A DNA stretch of 64,000 nucleotides from Aureimonas glaciei (GCF_014643375.1 NZ_BMJJ01000007.1:6925-70924), one strand, 5' to 3'; positions 24,466-34,294 are shown, numbered from the stretch's first letter. Program-made: numbers and translations. Notes: a model not told the origin generated them from the sequence alone.

Positions 24466-26007
24466 ATGGCCGAACGCTATTATCTGACCACCGCGATCTC
24501 CTATCCCAATGGCAAGCCGCATATCGGCCATGCCTATGAACTGATCGCGACCGATGTCGTGGCGCGCTTCAAGCGGCTCGACGGCTACGACGTGCTGTTT
24601 CTGACCGGCACCGACGAGCACGGCATGAAGATGCTGCAGACGGCCCGGGCCGAGGGCATCGAGGTCGAGGCGCTGGCCGACCGCAATGCGGCCGAGTTCC
24701 AGCGCATGGCCAAGGCGCTCGGCGGCTCGAACGACGATTTCATCCGCACCAGCGAACCGCGCCACAAGATCGCCAGCCAGGCGATCTGGAAGCGCATGCA
24801 GGACGCCGGCGACATCTACAAGGATGCCTATTCCGGCTGGTACTCGGTGCGCGACGAAGCCTATTACGCCGAGGACGAGACGACGCTCCGCGACGACGGC
24901 AAGCGCTACGGGCCGCAAGGCTCGCCGGTGACCTGGGTGGAGGAGGAGAGCTACTTCTTCCGCCTCTCCGCCTTCCAGGACCGCCTGCTGGCGCATTACG
25001 ACAGCCATCCCGACTTCATCGGTCCTTCCGAGCGTCGCAACGAGGTCGTGTCCTTCGTCAAGTCGGGCCTGCGCGACCTCTCGGTCTCGCGCACGACCTT
25101 CGACTGGGGCATTCCGGTGCCGGGCGACGAGAAGCACGTGATGTATGTCTGGGTCGACGCCCTGACAAACTATCTGACGGCGACGGGCTTTCCGGAGGAG
25201 GGGGACAAAAGCGCCTTCTGGCCCGCCGATCTCCACGTCATCGGCAAGGACATCGTGCGCTTCCACACCGTCTACTGGCCGGCCTTCCTGATGTCGGCGG
25301 GTCTGCCGCTGCCCAAGCGCGTCTTCGCCCATGGCTTCGTCTTCAACCGCGGAGAGAAGATGTCGAAGTCGGTCGGCAACGTCGTCGACCCGTTCGCGCT
25401 GATCGAGGCCTACGGGCTCGACCCGTTCCGCTATTTCTTCCTGCGCGAAGTGCCCTTCGGCCAGGACGGCAATTATTCGCACGAGGCGATCGTCAACCGG
25501 ACCAATTCGGAACTGGCGAACGATCTCGGCAATCTCGCCCAGCGGTCGCTGTCGATGATCGCCAAGCATTGCGCGGCGAGCGTGCCGACGCCCGGCGCCT
25601 ACAGCGAGGCCGACGAGACGATCCTGGCGGCCGCCGCCGGCCTGCTGCAGACGGCCCGCGACGCCATCGACCGGCAGGAGATGCACCACATGCTGGCGCC
25701 GATCATCGGCGTCGTCGCCGATGCCAATCGCTATTTCGCCGGCCAGGAGCCCTGGGCCCTACGCAAGAGCGATCCGGATCGGATGGCGACGGTGCTCTAC
25801 GTCACCGCCGAGATCCTGCGGCGCGTGTCGATCCTGCTGCAGCCGGTCATGCCCGGCTCGATGGCGAAGATGCTGGATCTCCTCGGCGTCGGCGCGGACG
25901 AGCGGACGTTCAACGAACTGGTGCCGGAGGCGACCCTCGTTTCGGGCCGTCCGCTGCCGGCACCCGAGGGCGTGTTTCCGCGCTATGTGGAACCGGACGT
26001 CGCCTGA
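24466..26007 (+). CDS. metG: Methionyl-tRNA synthetase
   Basis: A 513-residue class I synthetase. HIGH motif: PHIGHAYE near residue 17; KMSKSVGN near 298; anticodon-binding helical bundle from about 380. The C-terminal EMAP/Trbp111-like domain is absent, so this is the short form. It charges tRNA-Met and initiator tRNA. ATG 24466 is chosen because [16 protein letters not shown] is the canonical N-terminus; an in-frame ATG at 24412 would add 18 residues. The stop overlaps the tatD ATG (TGATG). Confidence 0.96.
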   Translation: MAERYYLTTAISYPNGKPHIGHAYELIATDVVARFKRLDGYDVLFLTGTDEHGMKMLQTARAEGIEVEALADRNAAEFQRMAKALGGSNDDFIRTSEPRHKIASQAIWKRMQDAGDIYKDAYSGWYSVRDEAYYAEDETTLRDDGKRYGPQGSPVTWVEEESYFFRLSAFQDRLLAHYDSHPDFIGPSERRNEVVSFVKSGLRDLSVSRTTFDWGIPVPGDEKHVMYVWVDALTNYLTATGFPEEGDKSAFWPADLHVIGKDIVRFHTVYWPAFLMSAGLPLPKRVFAHGFVFNRGEKMSKSVGNVVDPFALIEAYGLDPFRYFFLREVPFGQDGNYSHEAIVNRTNSELANDLGNLAQRSLSMIAKHCAASVPTPGAYSEADETILAAAAGLLQTARDAIDRQEMHHMLAPIIGVVADANRYFAGQEPWALRKSDPDRMATVLYVTAEILRRVSILLQPVMPGSMAKMLDLLGVGADERTFNELVPEATLVSGRPLPAPEGVFPRYVEPDVA

Positions 26008-26810
26008 TGGCGGGACTTTTCATCGTCGACAGCCACTGCCACCTCGATTTTCCGGAATTCGAGGGCGAGCACGATGCGCTGATCGCCCGCGCCGCGGCTG
26101 CCGGCGTGCGGCTGATGGTGACGATCTCCACGCGCGTCGCGAAGATCGACGGGCTGACGGCCCTCACGCAAGCGCATGCGCCCGTCTATGCCTCGGTCGG
26201 CACGCACCCGGTCAATGCCGCCGAGGAGCCTGACGTCACGACCGCAGAGCTGGTTCGCCTGTCCGCCCATCCGAAGATCGTCGCCATCGGCGAGGCCGGG
26301 CTCGACTATTTCCACGACCGCGCGCCGCACGATCTGCAGGCGGCCGTGTTCCGCCGGCACATCGCAGCGTCGCGGGAGACCGGCCTGCCGCTGGTCATCC
26401 ATTCGCGCCAGGCGGACGAGGACATGGCGGCGATCCTCAAGGACGAGACGGGGAAGGGCGCCTTCCCTTTCATTCTGCACTGCTTCTCGTCCGGCGCCGC
26501 GCTCGCCCGGACCGGGGTCGCGCTTGGCGGCCACGTCTCGTTCTCCGGCATTCTCGCCTTCAAGGGCTCGACCGAACTGCGCGCCATCGCCGCCGAGGTG
26601 CCGATGGAACGCCTTCTGGTCGAGACCGACGCGCCCTATCTCGCGCCGCCGCCGCATCGCGGGCGGCGCAACGAGCCGGCCTTCACGCGCGAGACCGCCG
26701 CCGTTCTGGCCGAGGTCAAGGGCGTCGACCTCGAGACCATCGCCGCGGCCACCTCCGACAACTTCTTCAAGCTGTTCGGAAAGGTGCCGGACCCGAGACC
26801 TGTCGCGTGA
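26007..26810 (+). CDS. TatD-family metal-dependent hydrolase
   Basis: A 267-residue TIM-barrel hydrolase. Metal ligands are visible: DSHCHLD (HxH) at residues 8-14, GEAGLDYF (Glu), VIHSR, LHCFS and ETDAPYL. TatD/YcfH-type proteins are 3'-5' DNA exonucleases or related hydrolases. Start ATG overlaps the metG stop, and the stop overlaps the GTG of the MBL-fold gene, so it is part of a coupled run. A role in DNA turnover or quality control is family inference. Confidence 0.93.
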   Translation: MAGLFIVDSHCHLDFPEFEGEHDALIARAAAAGVRLMVTISTRVAKIDGLTALTQAHAPVYASVGTHPVNAAEEPDVTTAELVRLSAHPKIVAIGEAGLDYFHDRAPHDLQAAVFRRHIAASRETGLPLVIHSRQADEDMAAILKDETGKGAFPFILHCFSSGAALARTGVALGGHVSFSGILAFKGSTELRAIAAEVPMERLLVETDAPYLAPPPHRGRRNEPAFTRETAAVLAEVKGVDLETIAAATSDNFFKLFGKVPDPRPVA

Positions 26811-27616
26811 GCGACACGCTGCGCCTGACGATCCTCGGCTGCGGTTCGTCGCCGGGCACGCCGCGCATCACCGGCGACTGGGGCGCCTGTGACCCCGCAG
26901 AGCCGCGCAACCGGCGCAGCCGCAGCTCGGCGCTGATCGAGCGGGTATCGGGCGAGGGCACGACGACCGTGGTGATCGACTGCGGCCCGGACTTCCGCCT
27001 CCAGATGCTCGCCGCCCAGGTTTCCCGCCTGGACGCCGTGCTCATCACCCATCCCCACGCCGACCACATCCACGGCCTGGACGACCTGCGCGGCTACAAT
27101 CAGGACTCCAAGGCGCTCATCCCCGTCCACTCCGATGCCGCCACGCATGCGCGGCTTCTGGAGGCGTTCGGCTACTGCTACCGGACGCCGACGGGCAGCG
27201 ACTATCGGCCCATCGTGCGCCACGTCCCGATCGAACCGAATGAGGTCTTCGCCGTCGATGGCCCTGGCGGGCCCTTGAGCATCCGCGCCTTCCGGCAGGT
27301 TCACGGCTCGATCCACTCGCTCGGCTTTCGTATAGGCCCGCTGGCCTATTGCACCGATGTCAGCGATTTTCCGCCGGCGGCCGTGGAAGCCATCGAGGGC
27401 GCGGAGCACATCGTCATCGATGCGCTGCAGTACCGCCCGCATCCCAGCCATCTCTCGCTCGACCAGGCGCTCGACTGGATTGCGCGGCTGAAAGTCGGAC
27501 GGGCAACGCTGACGCACATGCACACGCCACTCGACTACGCGACGCTCTGCGCGGCCCTGCCGGCGCAGGTGCGCCCCGGCCATGACGGCCTTCGTCTCGA
27601 ATTTCCGGTCGACTGA
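26807..27616 (+). CDS. MBL-fold metallohydrolase (PhnP/RNase Z-like)
   Basis: A 269-residue metallo-beta-lactamase-fold protein starting with GTG inside the tatD stop overlap. Metal motif THPHADHIHGLDDLR (HxHxDH) is at about residues 80-94, with YCTDVSDFP and THMHTPLDY (final His ligand) later. The N-terminus TILGCGSSPGTPRITGDWGAC is typical of the PhnP-like group that follows tatD in alphaproteobacteria. Substrate probably a cyclic phosphodiester or a nucleic acid; the precise one cannot be read. Confidence 0.9.
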   Translation: MSDTLRLTILGCGSSPGTPRITGDWGACDPAEPRNRRSRSSALIERVSGEGTTTVVIDCGPDFRLQMLAAQVSRLDAVLITHPHADHIHGLDDLRGYNQDSKALIPVHSDAATHARLLEAFGYCYRTPTGSDYRPIVRHVPIEPNEVFAVDGPGGPLSIRAFRQVHGSIHSLGFRIGPLAYCTDVSDFPPAAVEAIEGAEHIVIDALQYRPHPSHLSLDQALDWIARLKVGRATLTHMHTPLDYATLCAALPAQVRPGHDGLRLEFPVD

Positions 27617-27649
27617 TCCGAGCCAGACCGGGATCACGGTCGAGATCGC

Positions 27650-28464
27650 TCAGGAAAGCCGTGACGGCGCCCCGGGCGCGACGCACGCCCGGTAGAAGTG
27701 CCAGGTGGCATGGCCGAGGATCGGCACCGCCACCGCCAGTCCGGCAAACAGCGGAATCGATCCGACAAACAGCGACGCCCCGACGATCAGCCCCCAGCAG
27801 AGGACGGGCTTGGGGTTGCTCGCGAAAACCCGCAGCGAGGTTTCGACGGCGGTGACGAGACCCACCGGGCGATCGAGCAGCAGCGGAAACGAGACGACGC
27901 TGATGCTCAGCGTGACCAGCGCAACGCCAACCCCAGAAGATTGCCGGCGACGATCAGGGTCCAGCCGCGTGCCGTGCCGAAGAGATCGGCGGCAAACGCC
28001 CGAAAGGACTGCGGATTTTCTCCGGCGAAGGCCCAGTCGAACAGCGCCTGGGCGCTGAACAGCCACATGATGAAGATCGCCATCAACACCACGCCCAGCG
28101 CCGCGATCGACAGGATCGACGGCGAGCGGAACACCGCGAAGACATGGCGCCACCCGGTGTCCAGCCCGCGCTCGCGGCGCCGGCTGATCTCGTAGAGTCC
28201 GAGCGCGGCGATCGGCCCGAGCAGCGCGAATCCGCCAACCAGCGGAAACAGCGACGGCAGCGCCTTGTTGCCGGACGTCCACAGGCCGATGACGATCCCC
28301 ATCAGCGGATAGACGAGGCACAGGAAGACATAGTGCGAGGGTTTTTGGCGAAAATCGTCGAGGCCCTTGCGAAAGGCTGCTCCGACCTGTTCGAGCCCGA
28401 TGCGTCTGACGACCGGACGCTGGCTGTGACGGCGCGTATCGATGGCATGCGGGATATGGGTCAT
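27650..28464 (-). pseudogene. DUF2189-family membrane protein, frameshifted
   Basis: The frame from ATG 28464 (GGGGAGTGTCGTG upstream) encodes about 180 residues with family features (RRIGLEQVGAAFRKGLDDF, then membrane segments, ISRRRERGLDTGWRHVFAV) and stops after NLLGLALRWSR. The expected continuation, VALVTLSISVVSFPLLLDRPVGL to the C-terminus with two further membrane helices, is in the next frame and ends at 27650. One missing G in the G-run at 27931-27934 (C-run on the + strand) explains the break and would restore a ~271-residue polytopic protein. The function of DUF2189 proteins is unknown. Homopolymer context means a sequencing error must be considered. Confidence 0.75.
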
Positions 28465-29499
28465 CACGACACTCCCCAGAACGCGTCGCCGCATCGGTCG
28501 ACGCCATGCCTTTCATCTGGGCCGAAGCAGGCGGGCGTACAGAGGAAGTGACATCCCAAGGCCGTGATATCCGTCCATGTCGCTGGACAATTTCGCCGGT
28601 GACGTTGGCTTTGCCGGCTCATGTCGTTCTCGCCGAGGGCTTCGCGACCAAAGACAGGCAATTCGGTCGGATCGAAACGCGACGGTGACCGGACCGCCCA
28701 TCCACCAACAGCCATCAGGGGAGACATGTCGCAGACCGGCGGGCCACTAAGGCCAGTCGCTCCGCAGCAGCCCCTTTGCATCCATATGGTTCCATAATCT
28801 ATCTTATGCAACTTTTGGATTGGGGTGTATGGGCGCTGCTTTGTGCCGGGCCTCTCCCCGCATCGTCGTCCGACATCGCCGTCGGGCTGGTCGATCGTCG
28901 GTGGAAGACGACCATGGCGTGGTTGCCCGGCGTCTCGGCCAATGCGGTTCGTTTCGGGCCCCCTCGACTCGATATCCCTTGCGCCGTCACCCGGTCCTGC
29001 AGGCTGTCCGTCGGACGTGGATCGTCTCCGGGACCCTGCCGCTTCGCCGAGGGCTCATAAATCGCGACCCCGTTCGACGAACGACGGGCCGCTTGAGATC
29101 TGGAAGCACCGGCGACGAGGTCGTCTGTGCAGACCTCCTTGGCGGAGCTCTCCATACCGAACACACGCCTGTCGATGGCGGACGGCGCTTCGACGACGCC
29201 TTGAGCTTGATCCTTTCCCGGCAATGGCTCCGCCTTCCACAGATCGGCCTGTTGCCGGTGCTGTGGCGGCCGAGAGTCGAGGCTTTGTAATCGGAGAGTG
29301 TGACTGCAACGACAAAGGCTCGGCCAAGCGGTCGCCGACGATCGCTTGGAAAACCACCGCCGAAGGTCGCTGCGATCATCCGGTCGCTGCCGGGCCCCAA
29401 GGCGGCGGTTGGGCCGTCTGCGAGCATGCCGTGGGAGCCGGCGCCATTGGACCGGAGAGCTCACGTGCCGCGGCAGTTTCCGTCAGCCTCGGGTCCTGC
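28465..29499. other. About 1 kb without a supportable gene
   Basis: Open frames on both strands are long only because of high GC; none shows a family motif, good ribosome-binding site or plausible amino-acid composition. No transposase or integrase remnant is recognised. An AT-richer patch (CATATGGTTCCATAATCTATCTTATGCAAC region, 28781-28813) could hold a promoter. The block may be decayed foreign DNA. Confidence 0.5.
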
Positions 29500-29889
29500 T
29501 CAGAGCGGCATGGAAGACGCGTAGATCTTCATGGCGGAAATAATGGCGTCGTGGGCGTAGGGCTTGGTGAAGAACTGGCCGCCTGGCGGCACGTCCGCCA
29601 GCGTGACGGCGCCATGCCCCGAAACCACGATGATCCAGACCGGGGGCCAGCGGTCCCGAACCGCCTGGGCGAGCTTTAGTCCGTCCATTTCGCCGGGCAT
29701 TTCGACATCGGTGAAGAGCAGTCGGATGTCGGGATGACGCTCGAGCAGGCGGATCGCTTCCTCTGCGTTGCGGGCTTCGTAGGCCACGAAGCCCGCCTGT
29801 TCGACCATGTCCACCGCGTCCAGCAGAAGCAGAGGATCGTCCTCCACGACGAGAACGGCGAATGTCGATGGATCAAAGGCTTGTGCCAT
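29500..29889 (-). CDS. Single-domain response regulator (CheY-like)
   Basis: The 129-residue protein is one receiver domain: VVEDDPLLL with acidic residues 16-18, phospho-acceptor Asp61 in LLFTDVEMPG, VVSGHG and FFTKPY with the conserved Lys. There is no output domain. It is encoded 64 bp downstream of an HWE histidine kinase on the same strand, so it is the likely phosphorylation partner. In alphaproteobacteria such kinase and stand-alone receiver pairs often feed into the general stress response; that link is inference. Confidence 0.92.
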   Translation of the reverse strand: MAQAFDPSTFAVLVVEDDPLLLLDAVDMVEQAGFVAYEARNAEEAIRLLERHPDIRLLFTDVEMPGEMDGLKLAQAVRDRWPPVWIIVVSGHGAVTLADVPPGGQFFTKPYAHDAIISAMKIYASSMPL

Positions 29890-29953
29890 GCCGTGCTGAT
29901 AACCTAGCGCGTCGAGAAGCGGAATTGTCTAAAGCTCTCGGAGCCCAAATCGT

Positions 29954-31126
29954 TCATTCGATCCGGCCCGTCAGCGTGAACAGAACCCCTTCGGCTTCAT
30001 AGCTGAGCTCCCCTCTCCCGCTGAAATAGCTGCCGACGATCCTCTCCACGAGGCGGGAGCCAAAGCCTCTCCGCGAAGGAGGCTCGACTTCCGGTCCGTC
30101 GCATTCGCGCCAGCTGAAGAGGAAGTCCCCCTCTGCGGCCAGGGTCCACGAGATTTCCACCCGGCCTGCGCCGTCCGACAGCGCGCCGTATTTCGCGGCG
30201 TTCGTCCCCAGTTCATGGATCGCCAGCGCCAGACCGAGGCTCTGCTGCGCCGTCAGGTAGAGGTCGGGACCCGATATGCGAAAGCGATCGGCGACATCGA
30301 CATGCGGCATGATTGCGGCAGACACGACCTCCCGGATATCCGTCGTCTCCCAGCTGTTCTTCGTCAGGATATCCTGCGCCTTCGACAGCGCCCCGATCCG
30401 CTCCGACACCACGCGCATGGCGTCGTCGAGAGATGCGGAGTGGCGGATGCTCTGGGAAACGACCGCCTGCACCATGGCGAGTGTATTCTTCATCCGGTGG
30501 GTCAGCTCGCGCTGGAGGACGCGATTGCGCTTGTCCGTCTCGATTCGGTGCTCCAGCGCCTCCCGGGTCCGCTCGACTTCGACGGCGAGGTCAGCGTTCG
30601 CTTTCACCAGCGCCTGCCGGTCGAGGACGCTCTGCGTCGTCTCCGTCACCGTGTTCAACATTCCGACCACCCGCCCGGCATCATCGCGGACAGGGCTGTA
30701 GGAGAAGGTGAACCAGGTCTCCTCGTTATAGCCGTTTCGCGTCATCACCAGCGGCAGATCTTCCCGCCACACCGCTTCGCCCGACAGCGCCTGCCGGATC
30801 AGGGGAAGGATGTCGTCCCAGACATCGTCCCACAAGAACCGCGCCGGCCGGCCAATGGCACCGGGAGCCCGCTTGCCGAGCATCGTGGAATAGGCATCGT
30901 TATGGAAGTTGTAGAGCTCGTGTCCCCACCACATGCACATGGGTTGGCGCGACGAGAGGGTCAGGGCGACGGTCGTGACGAGGCTCTGCGACCAGGTCTC
31001 CATGGCGCCGAGCGAGGTCGTTGACCAGTCGAACCCCAGCACTTCGTGCCCAGCGCGCCCGCAAGTGCCGAGAATTCCCTCGAGGGTGGCGGTTCCGCCT
31101 TGCACCCCGACCCAAGCACTGTCCAT
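29954..31126 (-). CDS. PAS-containing HWE-family sensor histidine kinase
   Basis: A 390-residue soluble kinase. Residues about 20-165 form a PAS-like sensor (GHEVLGFDWSTTSLGAMETW; WFTFSYSPVRDDAGRVVG). The dimerisation region has ELTHRMKNTLAMVQA with phospho-acceptor His210, and the ATPase domain has the HELGTNAAKYGALS box and a WRECDGP segment holding the W-x-E signature. No membrane helix is present, so it senses a cytoplasmic cue. It forms a probable operon with the single-domain response regulator downstream. Confidence 0.93.
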   Translation of the reverse strand: MDSAWVGVQGGTATLEGILGTCGRAGHEVLGFDWSTTSLGAMETWSQSLVTTVALTLSSRQPMCMWWGHELYNFHNDAYSTMLGKRAPGAIGRPARFLWDDVWDDILPLIRQALSGEAVWREDLPLVMTRNGYNEETWFTFSYSPVRDDAGRVVGMLNTVTETTQSVLDRQALVKANADLAVEVERTREALEHRIETDKRNRVLQRELTHRMKNTLAMVQAVVSQSIRHSASLDDAMRVVSERIGALSKAQDILTKNSWETTDIREVVSAAIMPHVDVADRFRISGPDLYLTAQQSLGLALAIHELGTNAAKYGALSDGAGRVEISWTLAAEGDFLFSWRECDGPEVEPPSRRGFGSRLVERIVGSYFSGRGELSYEAEGVLFTLTGRIE

Positions 31127-31507
31127 CGCTATCGAGCCCTGATTATGTCATTTTCTCACAAACACTTGCTTCAAAAATGTGCGACAGGCAATCCTCACAT
31201 TCAGCGTGTCGGGGCGCGTTCTTTCAGGACGGTGGATTCGCCGAAAGCGCCCTGCCGGCGCCGGCGGCGAGTGAATGCCGGTCCCCTCCTGATCAAGCAG
31301 ACCGGGTTGGCCGGCATGTCGTCCTCGGCCCGAGTCCGTCGACAGCCTCGGCCGAGGGCGCGACGCGAAAAACCATCCGAGCCGACAGTCGGCCGGATCG
31401 GCCAGACCGGCCTCGCCGCCGTGCGGATGGGATATATCCTCGGCGCCGGCACCTGCGGCTTCAAGCATGCCAGCGGGCACCCGCTTCGGTGCCGCGAGCG
31501 CAGGGGC
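31127..31507. other. Intergenic stretch, no gene seen
   Basis: This 381-bp gap separates the HWE kinase start from the stop of the SH3-domain gene, both on the minus strand. The part next to the kinase (31143-31200) is AT-richer and probably contains its promoter. No open frame in it is convincing. Confidence 0.5.
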
Positions 31508-32509
31508 TTAGCGTCTGCCGTCGTAGATCTCGATCGGCTGCTCGTCGTCGAGCCACCAGCCGGGCGCGTCGTCGCGGCGGCGTCGATCGCGGCGGCGGTC
31601 GTCGAGGCGCATCTCGTCGTCATAGGGGTCGGCCGTGCGCGCCACGGACCGCTGGCTCGGCGCCCGCGGCGCCGAGGCGCTGAGGAAGGACGGGTGGATC
31701 CAGCCCGTCACGCCGCCCGAACTGACCTCGCACCAATCGTCGCATGGGCCGCCCAGGACCTCGGCGCCGCGCCCGAGCATCGCCACCTCGCGGCCGCCGG
31801 GTCCCGAACGCAGGGGGACGGGCCGGATGGTGACGAAACGTTTCACCGACCGGCTGGCTTGCCGGCCCTCCGGCGGACGGGGCGCCGCTGCTGGCGTCTT
31901 GCGGCTCGCTGATGAAGGGTCGGCTGTTTCGCGGACCTCGGCCGACGCGCCCGGTTCTCTCGTCTGGCGGGGCGGCCGCGCCGTCGGAACGACGGTGACG
32001 GCGAGCGCTTGCGCCTCGCCCGCATCCTTCGCCTCGGGCGCGGCATTGTCGGTCGCCTCCGCCGGCGGCGGTGACTCGGCCGTCTCCACCGGCGGCAGCG
32101 ACTCGGCAGTTTCCTCCGGCGGCAGCTCCACCGGCGCTAGCGACTCCGCCGTCTCCTCCGGCGGCAGCGCTTCATCCATCTCTTCCGGCGGCGGGGCCAC
32201 GGTGGCCGGGCTTGCTGCGTCGCCGATCTCCTGCGGTGGCGCGTCGGCGGGAGGATCGTCGGTGGCCGTGGCTTCGGGTGATGGCAGGATGGACGCGGTC
32301 TGCATTGTCTCCGGCGGCGGTGCGTCGCGGGCGACCGGGCTTGCCTCGGGAAGGAGGAGGTAGATCGGCGCGGCGCCGCCGATGACGACCAGCGCGCACA
32401 AAGCCGGGATTGCCACCAGCCAGCCGGCCGTCTTGATCGCCATGCGGCCGGCCCGCGATTGCACGGCCCGTCTGGCCAGCGACGCGTCTGTCCGATCCTT
32501 TGCTTCCAT
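31508..32509 (-). CDS. Membrane-anchored SH3-domain protein with Pro/Glu-rich repeats
   Basis: A 333-residue protein: a short cytoplasmic N-terminus, one membrane helix (AIKTAGWLVAIPALCALVVI), a long Pro/Glu/Ala/Thr linker with repeats such as PPEETAESL (three near-copies at about residues 115-145), then a bacterial SH3 domain (about 225-275; VTIRPVPLRSGPGGREVAML) with two Cys in GGPCDDWCEV, and an Arg/Asp-rich tail. SH3b domains usually bind peptidoglycan; the linker length would let it reach across the periplasm. An AGGAGG ribosome-binding site precedes ATG 32509. Confidence 0.8.
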   Translation of the reverse strand: MEAKDRTDASLARRAVQSRAGRMAIKTAGWLVAIPALCALVVIGGAAPIYLLLPEASPVARDAPPPETMQTASILPSPEATATDDPPADAPPQEIGDAASPATVAPPPEEMDEALPPEETAESLAPVELPPEETAESLPPVETAESPPPAEATDNAAPEAKDAGEAQALAVTVVPTARPPRQTREPGASAEVRETADPSSASRKTPAAAPRPPEGRQASRSVKRFVTIRPVPLRSGPGGREVAMLGRGAEVLGGPCDDWCEVSSGGVTGWIHPSFLSASAPRAPSQRSVARTADPYDDEMRLDDRRRDRRRRDDAPGWWLDDEQPIEIYDGRR

Positions 32510-32683
32510 CACCCTGCCCTCCTTGCCCGGCCGATCCCAAACGACGTCAGGCTTTGGTGATCGCCGGCAAAGATGGCTTCGGTGCGTCAGGCAAGAAAAC
32601 AGCGCAGGCCTCGATGACCTTGGTCCAGCGAGGCCCTGCGCGCGGAGGCCATGCCAACAGGATACGCGCCTGCCCGCCCGGAC

Positions 32684-33010
32684 CTAGCGCCCTGCCTTCG
32701 TCGCGGAATGAAAGTCGGCGGGCTTGTTGGCGACCCATTTGACGAAGCGAGCGACCGTCTCATTGTCGGTCAGCGCAATGCCCCCTTCCGCATGGCGGAC
32801 GAGTTCGCTCGCCGAGAAATTCGCGTCGATGGTCTCGCGGCAGATCGGATGAACGGGCACGGTGTCGCGGCCGCCCCGGCTCTTGGGGATCGGGTGGAAG
32901 CGGTCGACGGTCTTGCCCAGCGGCCGACCGCACAACCAGCACGGTTCTGCCGGCTCGGCTTCGTCGGCCGCATTCTCCAGCCAGCTCGCATCCCGAATCT
33001 TCCGTGCCAT
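32684..33010 (-). CDS. HNH-nuclease-like small protein
   Basis: A 108-residue protein. PCWLCGRPL gives a zinc-binding CxxC, and DRFHPIPKSRGGRDTVPVHPICRETIDANFS follows the HNH fold pattern (His, Pro, GG, then H-P-I-C-R). The active-site His-Asn-His series is not canonical, so catalytic activity is uncertain. ATG 33010 is preferred because the domain starts just after it and CGGGAG precedes it; the longer frame to 33214 has no family support. It is divergent from the copper-related pair. Confidence 0.75.
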   Translation of the reverse strand: MARKIRDASWLENAADEAEPAEPCWLCGRPLGKTVDRFHPIPKSRGGRDTVPVHPICRETIDANFSASELVRHAEGGIALTDNETVARFVKWVANKPADFHSATKAGR

Positions 33011-33269
33011 CCCGGCGCTCCCGCTGTGCAGACCACGAGGCGGCCCCGGGGCCACGGTAGGTTCTGCCTTTCGCGGCAGTGATGAGCCAAGCCACCGCTG
33101 CCGGTCAAGCCGGAGACGCGATGCAACCGCCATCTCGAAGCCTCGGCACGGCGCCGGCCCCCGCCGCGCCTGTTCGGCGACCATGCCGCCGATCGGGGTG
33201 TCCTGGTGCGCCATTCCCTCGCACTAGGTGCCGTGCTATCGGCTGGTCACGCGAACGGAGACAGCGAAC

Positions 33270-33653
33270 GTGAAGACCTTGCGCACGGGCTCGAATCGAT
33301 GGACGGCCAAGCTCGCCGCCCTTCTGTTCGTCGTCCAGATGCTGCTGGTCTCGGTTTCGATGGGCGCGAGCGCCAGCCCCATGCCCCGCGACCAGTTCGG
33401 CAACGTCATCTGCACGAGTCTTAGCGACGAGAGCCGCGAGGGAACCGGCGACCGCGACCAGCACGCCGGCCAGCACGACTGCTGTACCCTGGGATGCTCG
33501 ATGGCCGGGGGCGCTTTGGCGACGCCGCCGCTCGTCTCCACCCTTCTTCGCCAGAGGCTGGTCCGCTCCGTGCCGTTCGTCCTCTATGAGGATGTCGGCG
33601 CCGGGGCCGTGGAGACGCCGCGACAGGCCCGAGGACCGCCGCTTTCGGCCTGA
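33270..33653 (+). CDS. DUF2946-like exported protein, copper-associated
   Basis: A 127-residue protein from GTG 33270 (GGAGACAGCGAAC upstream). Residues about 11-30 (AALLFVVQMLLVSVSMGASA) form a signal or membrane segment. The HDCCTLGCSM segment near residue 70 with three Cys and a Met is typical of DUF2946 proteins, which are usually found beside copper-handling genes. The next gene, 99 bp away, is a PCu(A)C chaperone, which supports a role in copper delivery. Confidence 0.75.
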   Translation: MKTLRTGSNRWTAKLAALLFVVQMLLVSVSMGASASPMPRDQFGNVICTSLSDESREGTGDRDQHAGQHDCCTLGCSMAGGALATPPLVSTLLRQRLVRSVPFVLYEDVGAGAVETPRQARGPPLSA

Positions 33654-33751
33654 CACCGTCCGGCGCTGCGCGCTGGAATCGCCATCGTCAGTCCAGGATG
33701 CCCTCCGCAGTGCCATCAGCGCCTGCCCGCGTCCGCCCAGAGAGGCCCATC

Positions 33752-34294
33752 ATGTCCCCCTTCCCGTCTTACCGTCGTCTGTCTGCTCTCCATGGTCTGT
33801 TCGGCGCCGTCGCCCTTGTCGGCCTTACCGTGGCCGTTGCGCCGTCGGGCGCCCTCGCCCACGAATACAAGGTCGGCGCGATCGAAATCGCCCATCCCTG
33901 GAGCCGCGCGACGCCGCCCGGCGCCAAGACCGGCGCGGGCTATCTCGGCCTGACCAACGAGGGTGCGGACGCCGACCGGCTGGTCGGCGCGAGCTCGCCG
34001 GTCGCGGCGAAGGTCGAGGTCCACCAGATGTCTGTCGTCGACGGCATCATGAAGATGGGCGCCGTCGAAGGCGGCCTGGAAATCCCCGCCGGCGGCACGG
34101 TCGCGCTCGAGCCGGGTGGCTATCACCTGATGCTGACCGGGCTGACCCGGCCGCTGGTCGAGGGCGAAAAGGTGCCGCTGGCCCTCGTCTTCGAAAGGGC
34201 CGGCCGGGTCGAGGTCGAACTCGCGGTCGACAAGATCGGCGCAAAAGCGCCGGCGGACGGCGCCGAGGGCAAAGCCCACCATCATCCTGAGTAG
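33752..34294 (+). CDS. Periplasmic copper chaperone PCu(A)C
   Basis: A 180-residue exported protein with signal peptide to about residue 37 (GALAHEYK). The copper site is visible: HQM at 91-93, Met100/Met102 (IMKMG) and HLM at 125-127, close to the H(M)X10MX21HXM consensus. A His-rich C-terminus (KAHHHPE) may add metal affinity. PCu(A)C proteins deliver Cu(I) to the CuA/CuB centres of cytochrome oxidases. ATG 33752 places the signal peptide at the N-terminus; an upstream frame start at 33698 is less likely. Confidence 0.93.
   Translation: MSPFPSYRRLSALHGLFGAVALVGLTVAVAPSGALAHEYKVGAIEIAHPWSRATPPGAKTGAGYLGLTNEGADADRLVGASSPVAAKVEVHQMSVVDGIMKMGAVEGGLEIPAGGTVALEPGGYHLMLTGLTRPLVEGEKVPLALVFERAGRVEVELAVDKIGAKAPADGAEGKAHHHPE

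Noticed and set aside
28799-29464. Long minus-strand frame in the gene-free block
   Set aside because: Arg/Pro/Ser-rich composition typical of GC-driven spurious frames and no motif.
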